From assembly GCA_946405045.1 (NCBI GenBank), contig CAMJFV010000172.1, positions 1-5,181 of the forward strand: a stretch of DNA of 5,181 nt, read 5' to 3'. The notes under the pieces are model-generated. The model made no database searches. It was not told where the DNA came from and was given only the letters and a program-made list of their open reading frames with translations. This DNA is from an uncultured Bacteroidales bacterium. Its GTDB lineage: Bacteria > Bacteroidota > Bacteroidia > Bacteroidales > Paludibacteraceae. Position 1 is the stretch's first letter. Each line of letters starts with the position of its first letter. Shown here piece after piece: positions 1 through 5,181 of this stretch. Made by a program: the position numbers and the translations under genes.

Positions 1-2
1 AC

Positions 3-572
3 TATAAAAGCGGCAAAATCAATGTTATCGTGGCGACAGACATACTTTCACGTGGCATCGACATCGAAGGCATAGATATGGTTATCAACTACGATGTGCC
101 TCACGATGCGGAAGATTATATCCACCGCATCGGCCGTACAGCTCGTGCCAACCGCCAGGGTGTGGGAATCACCTTCGTGTCGGAGAAAGACCAGGACAGG
201 TTTGGCATGATCGAGCAATTCCTGGAAAAGGAGATCGACAAGATGCCAATGCCAGAAGGTATTGGTGAAGGTCCAGTCTACAATCCTCAGTTGAAAGGCA
301 AAGGCGGAAGAAGAAAACCAAACAGTCAAAGACAAATGGCTAAAGACAAAAGTCGAAAGTCAAATGACAACGGAGACAATAGGTCAAATGACAAAAGGCT
401 AAAGTCAAATGGCAACGGCAATGACACAAATATGCAAAATGCGAATGGCAACGATGGAAGTCAAAGACCAAGAAGGTATAACAACCACCGTCGCCGATTC
501 AACAACAACCGCAACCATAACAATCATAAGACTCAACAAGGAGAGTCGACAAAAAATGATTCTGTAGGATAA
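3..572 (+). CDS. DEAD-box RNA helicase, C-terminal part (5' end outside window)
   Basis: This is the end of an ATP-dependent RNA helicase of the DEAD-box superfamily 2, a cytoplasmic enzyme that remodels RNA duplexes in ribosome assembly or RNA turnover. The reading frame is open from the left edge, and the residues before the GTG at 30 (YKSGKINVI) belong to the conserved RecA-like domain 2, so that GTG is not a start. Visible motifs are motif V (ATDILSRGIDI, codons from about 33) and motif VI (HRIGRTAR, about 123-146). The linker MPMPEGIGEGPVYNP follows, then a roughly 90-residue low-complexity tail (about 291-572) rich in Asn, Lys, Arg and Gly with clusters such as RRYNNHRRRFNNNRNHNNH. Such basic disordered tails are known in RhlE/DeaD-type helicases and usually bind RNA. 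The N-terminal ATPase domain is not in the window, so the subfamily (RhlE-like versus DeaD-like) is not decided. The next gene starts 10 bp downstream. Confidence 0.95.
   Translation, partial: YKSGKINVIVATDILSRGIDIEGIDMVINYDVPHDAEDYIHRIGRTARANRQGVGITFVSEKDQDRFGMIEQFLEKEIDKMPMPEGIGEGPVYNPQLKGKGGRRKPNSQRQMAKDKSRKSNDNGDNRSNDKRLKSNGNGNDTNMQNANGNDGSQRPRRYNNHRRRFNNNRNHNNHKTQQGESTKNDSVG
325..475 (+). repeat. Imperfect short tandem repeats inside the helicase tail
   Basis: The DNA coding for the helicase tail is made of degenerate units. GTCAAATGACAA occurs exactly at 359-370 and again at 383-394, and GTCAAATGGCAA follows at 404-415, giving spacings of 24 and 21 bp, both multiples of three. Related pieces (GTCAAAGACAAATGGC from 325, GGCTAAAG at 339 and again near 398, GGCAACG twice) flank them. 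In the protein they read as S-N-D/G-N/K units. The in-frame spacing suggests that repeat expansion and contraction has been tolerated in a disordered tail. Confidence 0.7.
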
Positions 573-582
573 TAAAAAGAAT

Positions 583-1062
583 ATGGCAAAACACAACATA
601 TTATTCGTTTGCTTGGGCAACATCTGCCGTTCAGCCGCAGCGGAAGCTGTGATGAAGAAGATTGTAGACGAGAAAGGAGCCTCCGCTGATTTCAATATCG
701 ACTCGGCCGGAATCCTGAGCTACCATCAAGGTGAGCATGCCGATCCTCGTATGATCTCATTCGCGTCACGCAGAGGCTACAACGTAACCTCCATAAGCCG
801 ACCTGTGAAAAGAGCCGATTTCGACAATTTCGATCTGGTGATCGGAATGGACAACACCAATATCGACGATCTTCACGACCGTGCTGCAACAATTGATCAC
901 ACAAAAAAGATCCACAAAATGACAGAATTCTGCAGAAGTTTCAACAACGACTATGTGCCAGACCCTTATTATGGGGGTGCAGACGGGTTTGAACTTGTGC
1001 TCGACCTTCTTGAAGACGCATGCGAAGGTTTATATGAAACTCTAAAAGACGAGAAACTATGA
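583..1062 (+). CDS. Low-molecular-weight protein tyrosine phosphatase
   Basis: This cytoplasmic enzyme removes phosphate from phosphotyrosine, and probably other aryl phosphates, through a cysteinyl-phosphate intermediate. The P-loop C-X5-R-S is CLGNICRS with nucleophile Cys10 and Arg16 near the N-terminus, as in all LMW-PTPs. The general-acid loop is VPDPYYGG with Asp127 followed by the tandem Tyr129/Tyr130 typical of the eukaryote-like class. The middle segments SAGI and FDLVIGMDNTNIDDL also fit the family. The 159-residue length is normal, so the gene appears intact. An in-frame TAG at 565-567 with no other start after it fixes the ATG at 583. The leader is A-rich without a Shine-Dalgarno sequence, as usual in Bacteroidota. 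The stop overlaps the next start (ATGA, 1059-1062). In other bacteria these enzymes oppose tyrosine kinases of capsule synthesis or act on protein arginine phosphates. No kinase or polysaccharide gene is visible here, so the substrate is unknown. Confidence 0.95.
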   Translation: MAKHNILFVCLGNICRSAAAEAVMKKIVDEKGASADFNIDSAGILSYHQGEHADPRMISFASRRGYNVTSISRPVKRADFDNFDLVIGMDNTNIDDLHDRAATIDHTKKIHKMTEFCRSFNNDYVPDPYYGGADGFELVLDLLEDACEGLYETLKDEKL

Positions 1063-2867
1063 AAGACGCACTTACATTCAAACTAAAGAATTTGGAATAC
1101 GCATCAGTGGCATTGTTCTTCATTGTCACATTCGCCATTTCCATTGTGTGCGAGCAAGATTTTTTGTACGCGCTCCACGATTATTCACTTTATCTTGATT
1201 CTGATCCGTTCCGCACAATCATCTTATCATACGGTGCTGGATGTTTGAGTCTCGTATCACGTTTCATAACACAGTTTTTCATATCTCCAGTATTCGGAGC
1301 TTTTGCTGTGTCAGCGACTTTGACCGCGATTTTCGCAATATTTCTAAAAGCATTCGCAAAACAGACAAATGCGAAAAAAATCGTGTTTGCGGCAATTCCA
1401 CCGCTTGCTTTGTTTGTGGCAGTCTGCAATCTTGAATATCAGATATTCGACAAAGTAGACGGATCTATTGTGATGTCGCTACTGTTAGGAAGCCTCATCG
1501 CAGTGCTTCTATCATGGTGGATGCAGGTGGAAAACAAAATATCCCTGTATCTATCAATGGTTGTGGCTGAATTTTCATACTTCGCTATCGGAATATTCTC
1601 ACCATTGGCGATGTTGATAGGTGCGGCAACAAACGTCAACAAAGACAGTAAAAAAGCGATGATGCTTGCCGGAATCGGTTTGGCATCATGGTTTGGATTC
1701 AATTATCTGACTGCAAATTTGTTGAACTACGAAGTCTATTCCATCGCATTATTCGCTCCGCTATATATCTCACATTCAAGCACTTTCTTCATCTATTCAC
1801 TCATAGCGATGGCTTTGCTTATCGTTTATCCGTTTGTGGCGGGCAAATGTGGAGAGGAGACGGAATTGTCGGCAAAAAAAATTGCGATTCCAGCGATAGC
1901 ATTTGTATTGGTTATAGTTGTCGCAAAAGTTTGTTGCCACAACGATGAGAGTTACCACAAAATTCTCCGTCTGCAACGTTTGGAAAATGATGAGAAATGG
2001 AGTGAGATGATAACAGAAGCAAGAAACACCACTCACCCTACATCCGACATTTACGCATACTATCTGGAAGCGTTGATTGCGAATGGAGAAAAAGTCGACC
2101 AGATGTTCAATTTCCCTGTTGACTGGGAGAGTTACAACACTAGCAACTTCTGTATGCCTCACATGATCCATTACGAAGATTTCGCTTTTGCGACAGGAAA
2201 CTATGGCATGTCTCTATTCCACACAATGGAATATTATCAGTTGACAGGAGAAAACTTCCGTCGATTGAAACGTATGATGCGTTGTGCGGTCATGATGGAA
2301 GAGCCAGAACTTACAGAAAGATATCTAAAAATTTTGGAGACGAGCAGCGTCTACTCAGACTATGCGAAAGAGTGGAGAAAATATGCTAACGACAAGCAGC
2401 AATTGTTGAAAGACAGAGAGGCATACAAAAACTTTGATTCTTATTTTGAGCCAAAAGACGATTGGTTCCACGCCTATTCTGCCGCAGACTTCATAGCAGA
2501 AAGAGCCAACATTTCAAACCCTAAGATTGCAGAGGCGAGAATTCTTACCGAACTATACGCAAAAGATATTGAATCATTTGCGAGAGACATTCCTGTCGCC
2601 GCACAGATATACAAAGGTCATGTACCTCCAAAATGTATTCAGGAGGCAGCCTGTCTTTGTGCGATAATGGGCAACACAAAGCCCGTGCAGAGCATCACTG
2701 TCGACAGAAGCCTTGCCATTGACGCGCAAAAATTTGTCAAAGAATACAAGAAAGCAGGCAAAAACGGAAAAGAAAAGTTGAGCGGACATAAAGGTTCGTA
2801 TCTATACTACTACTTTTATAAGAACGTCGATACAAAGAATTATAAAGGAGGAGACTTAAAGAAATGA
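1059..2867 (+). CDS. Polytopic membrane protein with soluble helical C-terminal domain (DUF6057-like)
   Basis: The function is unknown. The 602-residue protein has two halves. Residues about 14-292 contain some nine or ten hydrophobic segments (roughly 14-31, 56-75, 76-98, 108-124, 135-154, 161-191, 200-220, 226-260 and 274-292), indicating an inner-membrane domain. Residues about 293-602 are soluble and largely helical, beginning with LRLQRLENDEKWSEMITEA, which resembles a TPR-like helix pair, and ending in a Lys-rich, Tyr-rich tail. The architecture and the LENDEKW segment recall the Bacteroidales family DUF6057; this assignment is from memory and not searched. An in-frame TGA at 1035-1037 with no start between fixes the ATG at 1059, which overlaps the phosphatase stop by 4 bp. 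The stop in turn overlaps the start of the lipoprotein gene by 4 bp, so all three are probably co-translated. The membrane half lacks motifs of a known transporter or enzyme that I can recognise. A scaffold or partner for the downstream lipoprotein is an inference from coupling only. Confidence 0.9.
   Translation: MKDALTFKLKNLEYASVALFFIVTFAISIVCEQDFLYALHDYSLYLDSDPFRTIILSYGAGCLSLVSRFITQFFISPVFGAFAVSATLTAIFAIFLKAFAKQTNAKKIVFAAIPPLALFVAVCNLEYQIFDKVDGSIVMSLLLGSLIAVLLSWWMQVENKISLYLSMVVAEFSYFAIGIFSPLAMLIGAATNVNKDSKKAMMLAGIGLASWFGFNYLTANLLNYEVYSIALFAPLYISHSSTFFIYSLIAMALLIVYPFVAGKCGEETELSAKKIAIPAIAFVLVIVVAKVCCHNDESYHKILRLQRLENDEKWSEMITEARNTTHPTSDIYAYYLEALIANGEKVDQMFNFPVDWESYNTSNFCMPHMIHYEDFAFATGNYGMSLFHTMEYYQLTGENFRRLKRMMRCAVMMEEPELTERYLKILETSSVYSDYAKEWRKYANDKQQLLKDREAYKNFDSYFEPKDDWFHAYSAADFIAERANISNPKIAEARILTELYAKDIESFARDIPVAAQIYKGHVPPKCIQEAACLCAIMGNTKPVQSITVDRSLAIDAQKFVKEYKKAGKNGKEKLSGHKGSYLYYYFYKNVDTKNYKGGDLKK
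2844..2853 (+). promoter_or_regulatory. Shine-Dalgarno-like site before the lipoprotein gene
   Basis: AAAGGAGGAG lies within the last codons of the upstream gene (encoding K-G-G-D), with the GGAGG core 12 bases before the ATG at 2864. It is the only strong purine-rich match to the 16S rRNA tail before any start in this window. Bacteroidota generally do not rely on this signal, and the spacing is longer than optimal, so it may help re-initiation after the overlapping stop or may be coincidental coding sequence. Confidence 0.4.
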
Positions 2868-4390
2868 AAAAGACCAATATAATCATATTTTTGCTGGCGA
2901 CGTTGATGTCGTCCTGCTCAGTGGATGCTCCGAAATCCTACTCAAAGAGTTCGGATGCGGCACCTATCCAGCCAGACTGCTATATAGGCACGACCATTCC
3001 TTGCAATATCCTGCCTATGAATTTCAGCGTCGACGCGAATAAAGATTTTATAGTGAAAGTGTCAGGAGGGAAGACGGAAATTTCCGTAGATTCCGATAAC
3101 GGCGACGTATGTTTCCCTATAGACAAATGGAAAGCTTTATTGTCGGAGAACGCAGGCAATGATATCACTTTTGAAGTCTACGAAAAGACAAACAACGGAT
3201 ATACTCTATACTCTCCGTTCACAATGACTGTGAGCAAAGACTCCATAGATGAATACGTCACATACCGTATGATTGAGCCTAGCTATCAGGCGAGTGGAGA
3301 GATGTCTGTCAACCAGTATAACCTGTCGACAGGAGAAGAGAGCATAATCGCTTCCGACCACTACACACACTCACAGCCAGGCTACCGTACACAGAGATGT
3401 GTGAACTGTCATTTCGTGCAGCGTCACAACTCACAAAACAGAAGTTTCTACTATCGTGGAGAGAAAGGAGGTATGATCCTTTCATACAACGGCACAGTTC
3501 GCAAGATTGACACTAAGACCGGAGACATGCCATTCTCGACATCAATCACGTCTTGGCACCCTACCCTTCCTTTGATCGCTTTCTCTATGGACAACTTCAA
3601 ACAGTCGTTCCACTCTTCTATCACAAACAAGATTGAGACATTTAATCTTCATGGCGACTTGGTGCTTTATGATATAGAGAAAAATGAGGTAACAAACATC
3701 ATCCGTACAGACGACAGATTTGAGTCATTCCCTGAATGGGCTCCAGACGGAAAGCATCTCTACTTTGTTTGCACCGACGATGATAAGAACAAACTGCCAT
3801 TCGACAGTGTGAAATATGATATTTTGAGAATCGCATTCGATGCGGACACACGCAGTTGGGGCAAGATCGACACTGTGTATTCAGCCACAAAACTTGACAG
3901 CAGCGCCACAATTCCAAAAATTTCTCCAGACGGCAAATTTTTAGCGATCACACGCGCTGAATATGGAATGCAAGTGCCGACGGAGCATAGTGCAGACGTA
4001 TGCCTCATCAATTTGGCGACATCTGAGTTTTTGCCACTGAAGAATGTCAACTCACCACGTTGCGACAGCTACCACAGTTGGTCTACTAACAGCCGTTGGC
4101 TACTTATAGCATCAAAACGTGAGGATGGAAGTTACGCCCGCAACTACATCACGCATATTGACGAGAACGGCAACGCGACAAAACCATTCCGTATGCCTCG
4201 TCTCAACCCACGTCACGATGCCGATTTGCTAAAGAGCTACAACGTGCCTGAGTTTGCGCAGACTCCTGCTCCATTCACGACAGCCGAATATATGGAGGTC
4301 GTAGCAAAACAAGATGCAGAGAAAGCCAAATTCGGTTCACCGATGAAACAGAAAGTGGACGGAAAATCTGGAGCATCAAGATTGAGATAA
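2864..4390 (+). CDS. Lipoprotein with c-type heme motif and TolB/PD40-like beta-propeller
   Basis: This is an exported lipoprotein of unknown function. A signal peptide (MKKTNIIIFLLATLMSSC) ends in a lipobox with Cys18 as the lipidated residue. Residues about 35-170 form an N-terminal beta-rich domain containing TTIPCNILPMNF and YRMIEPSYQASGEM. A single CVNCH heme-c attachment motif follows (Cys179, Cys182, His183; bases 3398-3412). Residues about 200-450 hold a propeller with PD40/WD40-like strands: TSWHPTLPLIAFS, FPEWAPDGKHLYFV, IPKISPDGKFLAITR and YHSWSTNSRWLLIASKRED. I recognise this layout as a family common in Bacteroidales and often labelled TolB-like or, loosely, 'cytochrome c biosynthesis'. 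It lacks the TolB N-terminal domain context and is not in a tol-pal locus. An in-frame TAA at 2843-2845 fixes the ATG at 2864. It is translationally coupled to the upstream membrane protein. Heme binding is inferred from the motif in an exported protein; the axial sixth ligand is not evident. Additional cysteines (39, 47, 83, 303, 380, 400) could form disulfides. Confidence 0.9.
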   Translation: MKKTNIIIFLLATLMSSCSVDAPKSYSKSSDAAPIQPDCYIGTTIPCNILPMNFSVDANKDFIVKVSGGKTEISVDSDNGDVCFPIDKWKALLSENAGNDITFEVYEKTNNGYTLYSPFTMTVSKDSIDEYVTYRMIEPSYQASGEMSVNQYNLSTGEESIIASDHYTHSQPGYRTQRCVNCHFVQRHNSQNRSFYYRGEKGGMILSYNGTVRKIDTKTGDMPFSTSITSWHPTLPLIAFSMDNFKQSFHSSITNKIETFNLHGDLVLYDIEKNEVTNIIRTDDRFESFPEWAPDGKHLYFVCTDDDKNKLPFDSVKYDILRIAFDADTRSWGKIDTVYSATKLDSSATIPKISPDGKFLAITRAEYGMQVPTEHSADVCLINLATSEFLPLKNVNSPRCDSYHSWSTNSRWLLIASKREDGSYARNYITHIDENGNATKPFRMPRLNPRHDADLLKSYNVPEFAQTPAPFTTAEYMEVVAKQDAEKAKFGSPMKQKVDGKSGASRLR

Positions 4391-4404
4391 CAACACAGTT
4401 TTTT

Positions 4405-4433
4405 GTAGAGACGCCATGCACGACGTCTCTTAC
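4405..4433. repeat. Decayed GTAGAGACG-type palindrome
   Basis: Arms GTAGAGACG (4405-4413) and CGTCTCTTAC (4424-4433) pair over nine positions with one extra T bulged out. The centre is two substitutions from the perfect palindrome GACGCCATGCATGGCGTC. It lies 14 bp after the lipoprotein stop, is preceded by a T run and followed by TTATTTTATTT, so it could also act as a weak terminator for the rightward operon. Similar GTAGAGACG...CGTCTCTAC elements are dispersed in many Bacteroidota and cyanobacterial genomes (from memory), which suggests a mobile-type or REP-like repeat. Confidence 0.6.
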
Positions 4434-4474
4434 GTTATTTTATTTCGCAGTAGGTCTCATATTCAAGTTGGAAT

Positions 4475-4521
4475 AAAAATGAGGATTGCAAAGGGCGGAA
4501 CGCCCTTGTCCCTTCATTTTT
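4475..4521. terminator. Probable bidirectional intrinsic terminator
   Basis: The core is a perfect 7-bp stem AAGGGCG (4491-4497) and CGCCCTT (4501-4507) with a GAA loop. Outside it, AAAAATGA (4475-4482) pairs with TCATTTTT (4514-4521), and GG (4483-4484) can pair with CC (4511-4512) around an internal loop. The element ends in a T run on either strand, as expected between convergent genes: it would stop the rightward operon and the leftward thpR. Function is inferred from structure and position. Confidence 0.65.
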
Positions 4522-4544
4522 CGCGAGCACGTAAGTGCGAGCGA
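4521..4544. repeat. Hairpin with GTAA loop and tandem G-A mismatch
   Basis: TCGC (4521-4524) pairs with GCGA (4541-4544) and GCAC (4527-4530) with GTGC (4535-4538), enclosing the loop GTAA. Between the two stems lie opposed GA dinucleotides (4525-4526 and 4539-4540) that in RNA can form tandem sheared G-A pairs, and GUAA is a GNRA tetraloop. The T run before it and the A run after it (4546-4550) can extend the stem around a bulged C. It directly abuts the terminator hairpin. It may be a dispersed palindromic repeat or a 3' RNA structure. Confidence 0.55.
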
Positions 4545-4578
4545 CAAAAATTCAATTTCACCAATAGATTTCCCCACA

Positions 4579-4605
4579 ATTACGAATTATGCATTACGAA
4601 TTATG
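4579..4605. repeat. Two tandem copies of ATTACGAATTATG
   Basis: ATTACGAATTATG occurs at 4579-4591 and 4593-4605, separated by one base, followed by the related AATTGAATTAA that runs into the thpR stop codon (complement of 4613-4615). Arrays of this ATTATGAATTACGAATT type are common in Bacteroidota intergenic DNA. When translated they give the NYELxITNYEL peptide seen in spurious ORFs. Confidence 0.7.
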
Positions 4606-4612
4606 AATTGAA

Positions 4613-5107
4613 TTAAATTTCCGAATATATCAATTCACCATTTATTCGTTCCGATTTCATCACATATATACGTTCCACACACATAGAGACCGAAGCAACA
4701 TCGATATCCGTCACCACCATAGAAGGTTTACGGATCAATGATATATGCGGATAGAATTCCGTTGTCTTGAATCTGACACCATTTGCGACCAACCTTTCAC
4801 GCAGCTGAGACGCAAGGTCAAAAACCGGTGAGCCATCCTTGATGCCAGCCCAAATCACAGTGCCATTCCTTGTCTGGAATTTGCCCAAAGAACCGAGAGT
4901 GATTGTGAATGGAGAAAATGAGACTTCACTCACCGCCTTACGGATTGTTGGCAGATCAAACGTCTCGCCGATAAAAGCCAGCGTAAGATGAAGATTTCCG
5001 TATGGGCAAAAATTTCCCGTCACACCACGAGCCTTCAACTCATGTTGAGCGTCAACAAGAGCAGACTTGAAATCCTCAGGGAAACGAATAGCGATGAATA
5101 TTCTCAT
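4613..5107 (-). CDS. thpR: RNA 2',3'-cyclic phosphodiesterase (2H phosphoesterase, LigT/ThpR family)
   Basis: This cytoplasmic enzyme of the 2H superfamily opens 2',3'-cyclic phosphate ends of RNA to give 2'-phosphates. Older annotations call it 2'-5' RNA ligase because it can also join tRNA halves in vitro. The protein is 164 residues, close to the usual size, and starts with the characteristic MRIFIAIRFPED. Both catalytic H-x-T/S-x motifs are present: HLTL at His40/Thr42 in NLHLTLAFIG and HISL at His121/Ser123 in YPHISLIRK. The segment between contains GKFQTRNGTVIWAGI, typical of the family. An in-frame stop (complement of 5120-5122) lies five codons upstream and fixes this ATG. The gene is convergent with the four-gene operon and the leader before it is short and A/T-rich without a Shine-Dalgarno site. 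Nothing suggests a functional tie to the neighbouring operon. Confidence 0.95.
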   Translation of the reverse strand: MRIFIAIRFPEDFKSALVDAQHELKARGVTGNFCPYGNLHLTLAFIGETFDLPTIRKAVSEVSFSPFTITLGSLGKFQTRNGTVIWAGIKDGSPVFDLASQLRERLVANGVRFKTTEFYPHISLIRKPSMVVTDIDVASVSMCVERIYVMKSERINGELIYSEI

Positions 5108-5141
5108 TGTATTTATAAATCAAAGAAATTGAATAAATTTG
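5107..5141 (+). promoter_or_regulatory. Weak Bacteroidota-type promoter candidate facing right
   Basis: TAAATTTG at 5134-5141 matches the Bacteroidota -7 consensus TAnnTTTG exactly. The only -33-like sequence is TTG at 5107-5109, which leaves a 24-bp spacer, slightly longer than usual, and lies on the thpR start codon. It would serve a gene beyond the right edge, divergent from thpR. In AT-rich DNA such a match can arise by chance. I see no convincing leftward promoter for thpR in the 74 bp available. Confidence 0.25.
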
Positions 5142-5181
5142 GATCTGACTTAGTTTTTCCGTCTCATTCTCTCAAAAAAAG

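Noticed and set aside
30..32. GTG as the start of a 180-aa protein
   Set aside because: The frame is open to the left edge and the preceding residues continue helicase domain 2 into motif V, so this is an internal valine of a truncated gene.
325..475. CRISPR array
   Set aside because: The repeated units are short, imperfect, spaced by only 21-24 bp without unique spacers, and lie in frame within a coding sequence.
405..695. 96-codon minus-strand ORF with hydrophobic runs
   Set aside because: The apparent hydrophobicity is the antisense of the Asn/Lys-rich helicase tail and the phosphatase P-loop region. Both sense-strand genes are certain.
1797..2171. 124-codon minus-strand ORF
   Set aside because: It lies wholly inside the 602-aa membrane protein gene, whose frame shows clear transmembrane segments and coupled starts. 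The antisense product has no recognisable domain.
2864..4390. Calling the lipoprotein TolB of the Tol-Pal system
   Set aside because: It has a lipobox, a heme motif and a different N-terminal domain, and no tolA, tolQ, tolR or pal gene is nearby. Only the propeller resembles TolB.
4416..4616. 66-codon plus-strand ORF in the spacer
   Set aside because: It reads through the palindrome, both hairpins and the direct repeats, ending in the artefactual peptide NYELCITNYELN. There is no family resemblance and it overlaps the thpR stop.
5121..5128. Leftward -7 box (TTTCTTTG on the minus strand) for thpR
   Set aside because: It misses the A of TAnnTTTG and has no TTTG about 20 bp upstream; the nearest lies more than 40 bp away.

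Overview
The window looks like a chromosomal segment of a member of the Bacteroidota, most likely the order Bacteroidales (gut-type). The evidence is a large membrane protein resembling the Bacteroidales family DUF6057, a TolB-like propeller lipoprotein of a type I know mainly from Bacteroidales, start sites with A-rich leaders and mostly no Shine-Dalgarno sequence, and AT-rich 'ATTACGAATTATG'-type intergenic repeats common in that phylum. Species cannot be named from the sequence.

Region 1 (1-4390, + strand) is a tightly packed run of four genes read left to right: (a) the C-terminal end of a DEAD-box RNA helicase, cut by the left edge, with an Asn/Arg/Lys-rich tail built from short imperfect DNA repeats; (b) a complete low-molecular-weight protein tyrosine phosphatase 10 bp downstream; (c) a 602-aa protein with a roughly ten-helix membrane domain and a soluble helical C-terminal half; (d) a 508-aa lipoprotein carrying one c-type heme motif (CVNCH) followed by a TolB/PD40-like beta-propeller. 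Genes b/c and c/d overlap by the 4-bp ATGA arrangement, so they are probably co-transcribed and translationally coupled. In each of genes b, c and d an in-frame stop lies close upstream, so the start is fixed.

Region 2 (4391-4612) is a 222-bp spacer between convergent genes with no credible coding sequence. It contains a decayed GTAGAGACG-type palindrome, a symmetrical A-run/hairpin/T-run that looks like a bidirectional intrinsic terminator, a second hairpin with a GTAA loop and a tandem G-A mismatch, and two copies of a 13-bp AT-rich direct repeat ending beside the thpR stop.

Region 3 (4613-5107, - strand) is a complete thpR gene (RNA 2',3'-cyclic phosphodiesterase, 2H family). The last 74 bp are non-coding, with a weak Bacteroidota-type promoter candidate pointing right.

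The part most likely to be functionally undescribed is the coupled pair c/d: a polytopic membrane protein with a helical-repeat-like domain, made together with a surface or periplasmic lipoprotein that appears to bind heme c. The phosphatase is coupled to this pair and may belong to the same process. The helicase and thpR are RNA-related genes with no evident functional link to it.
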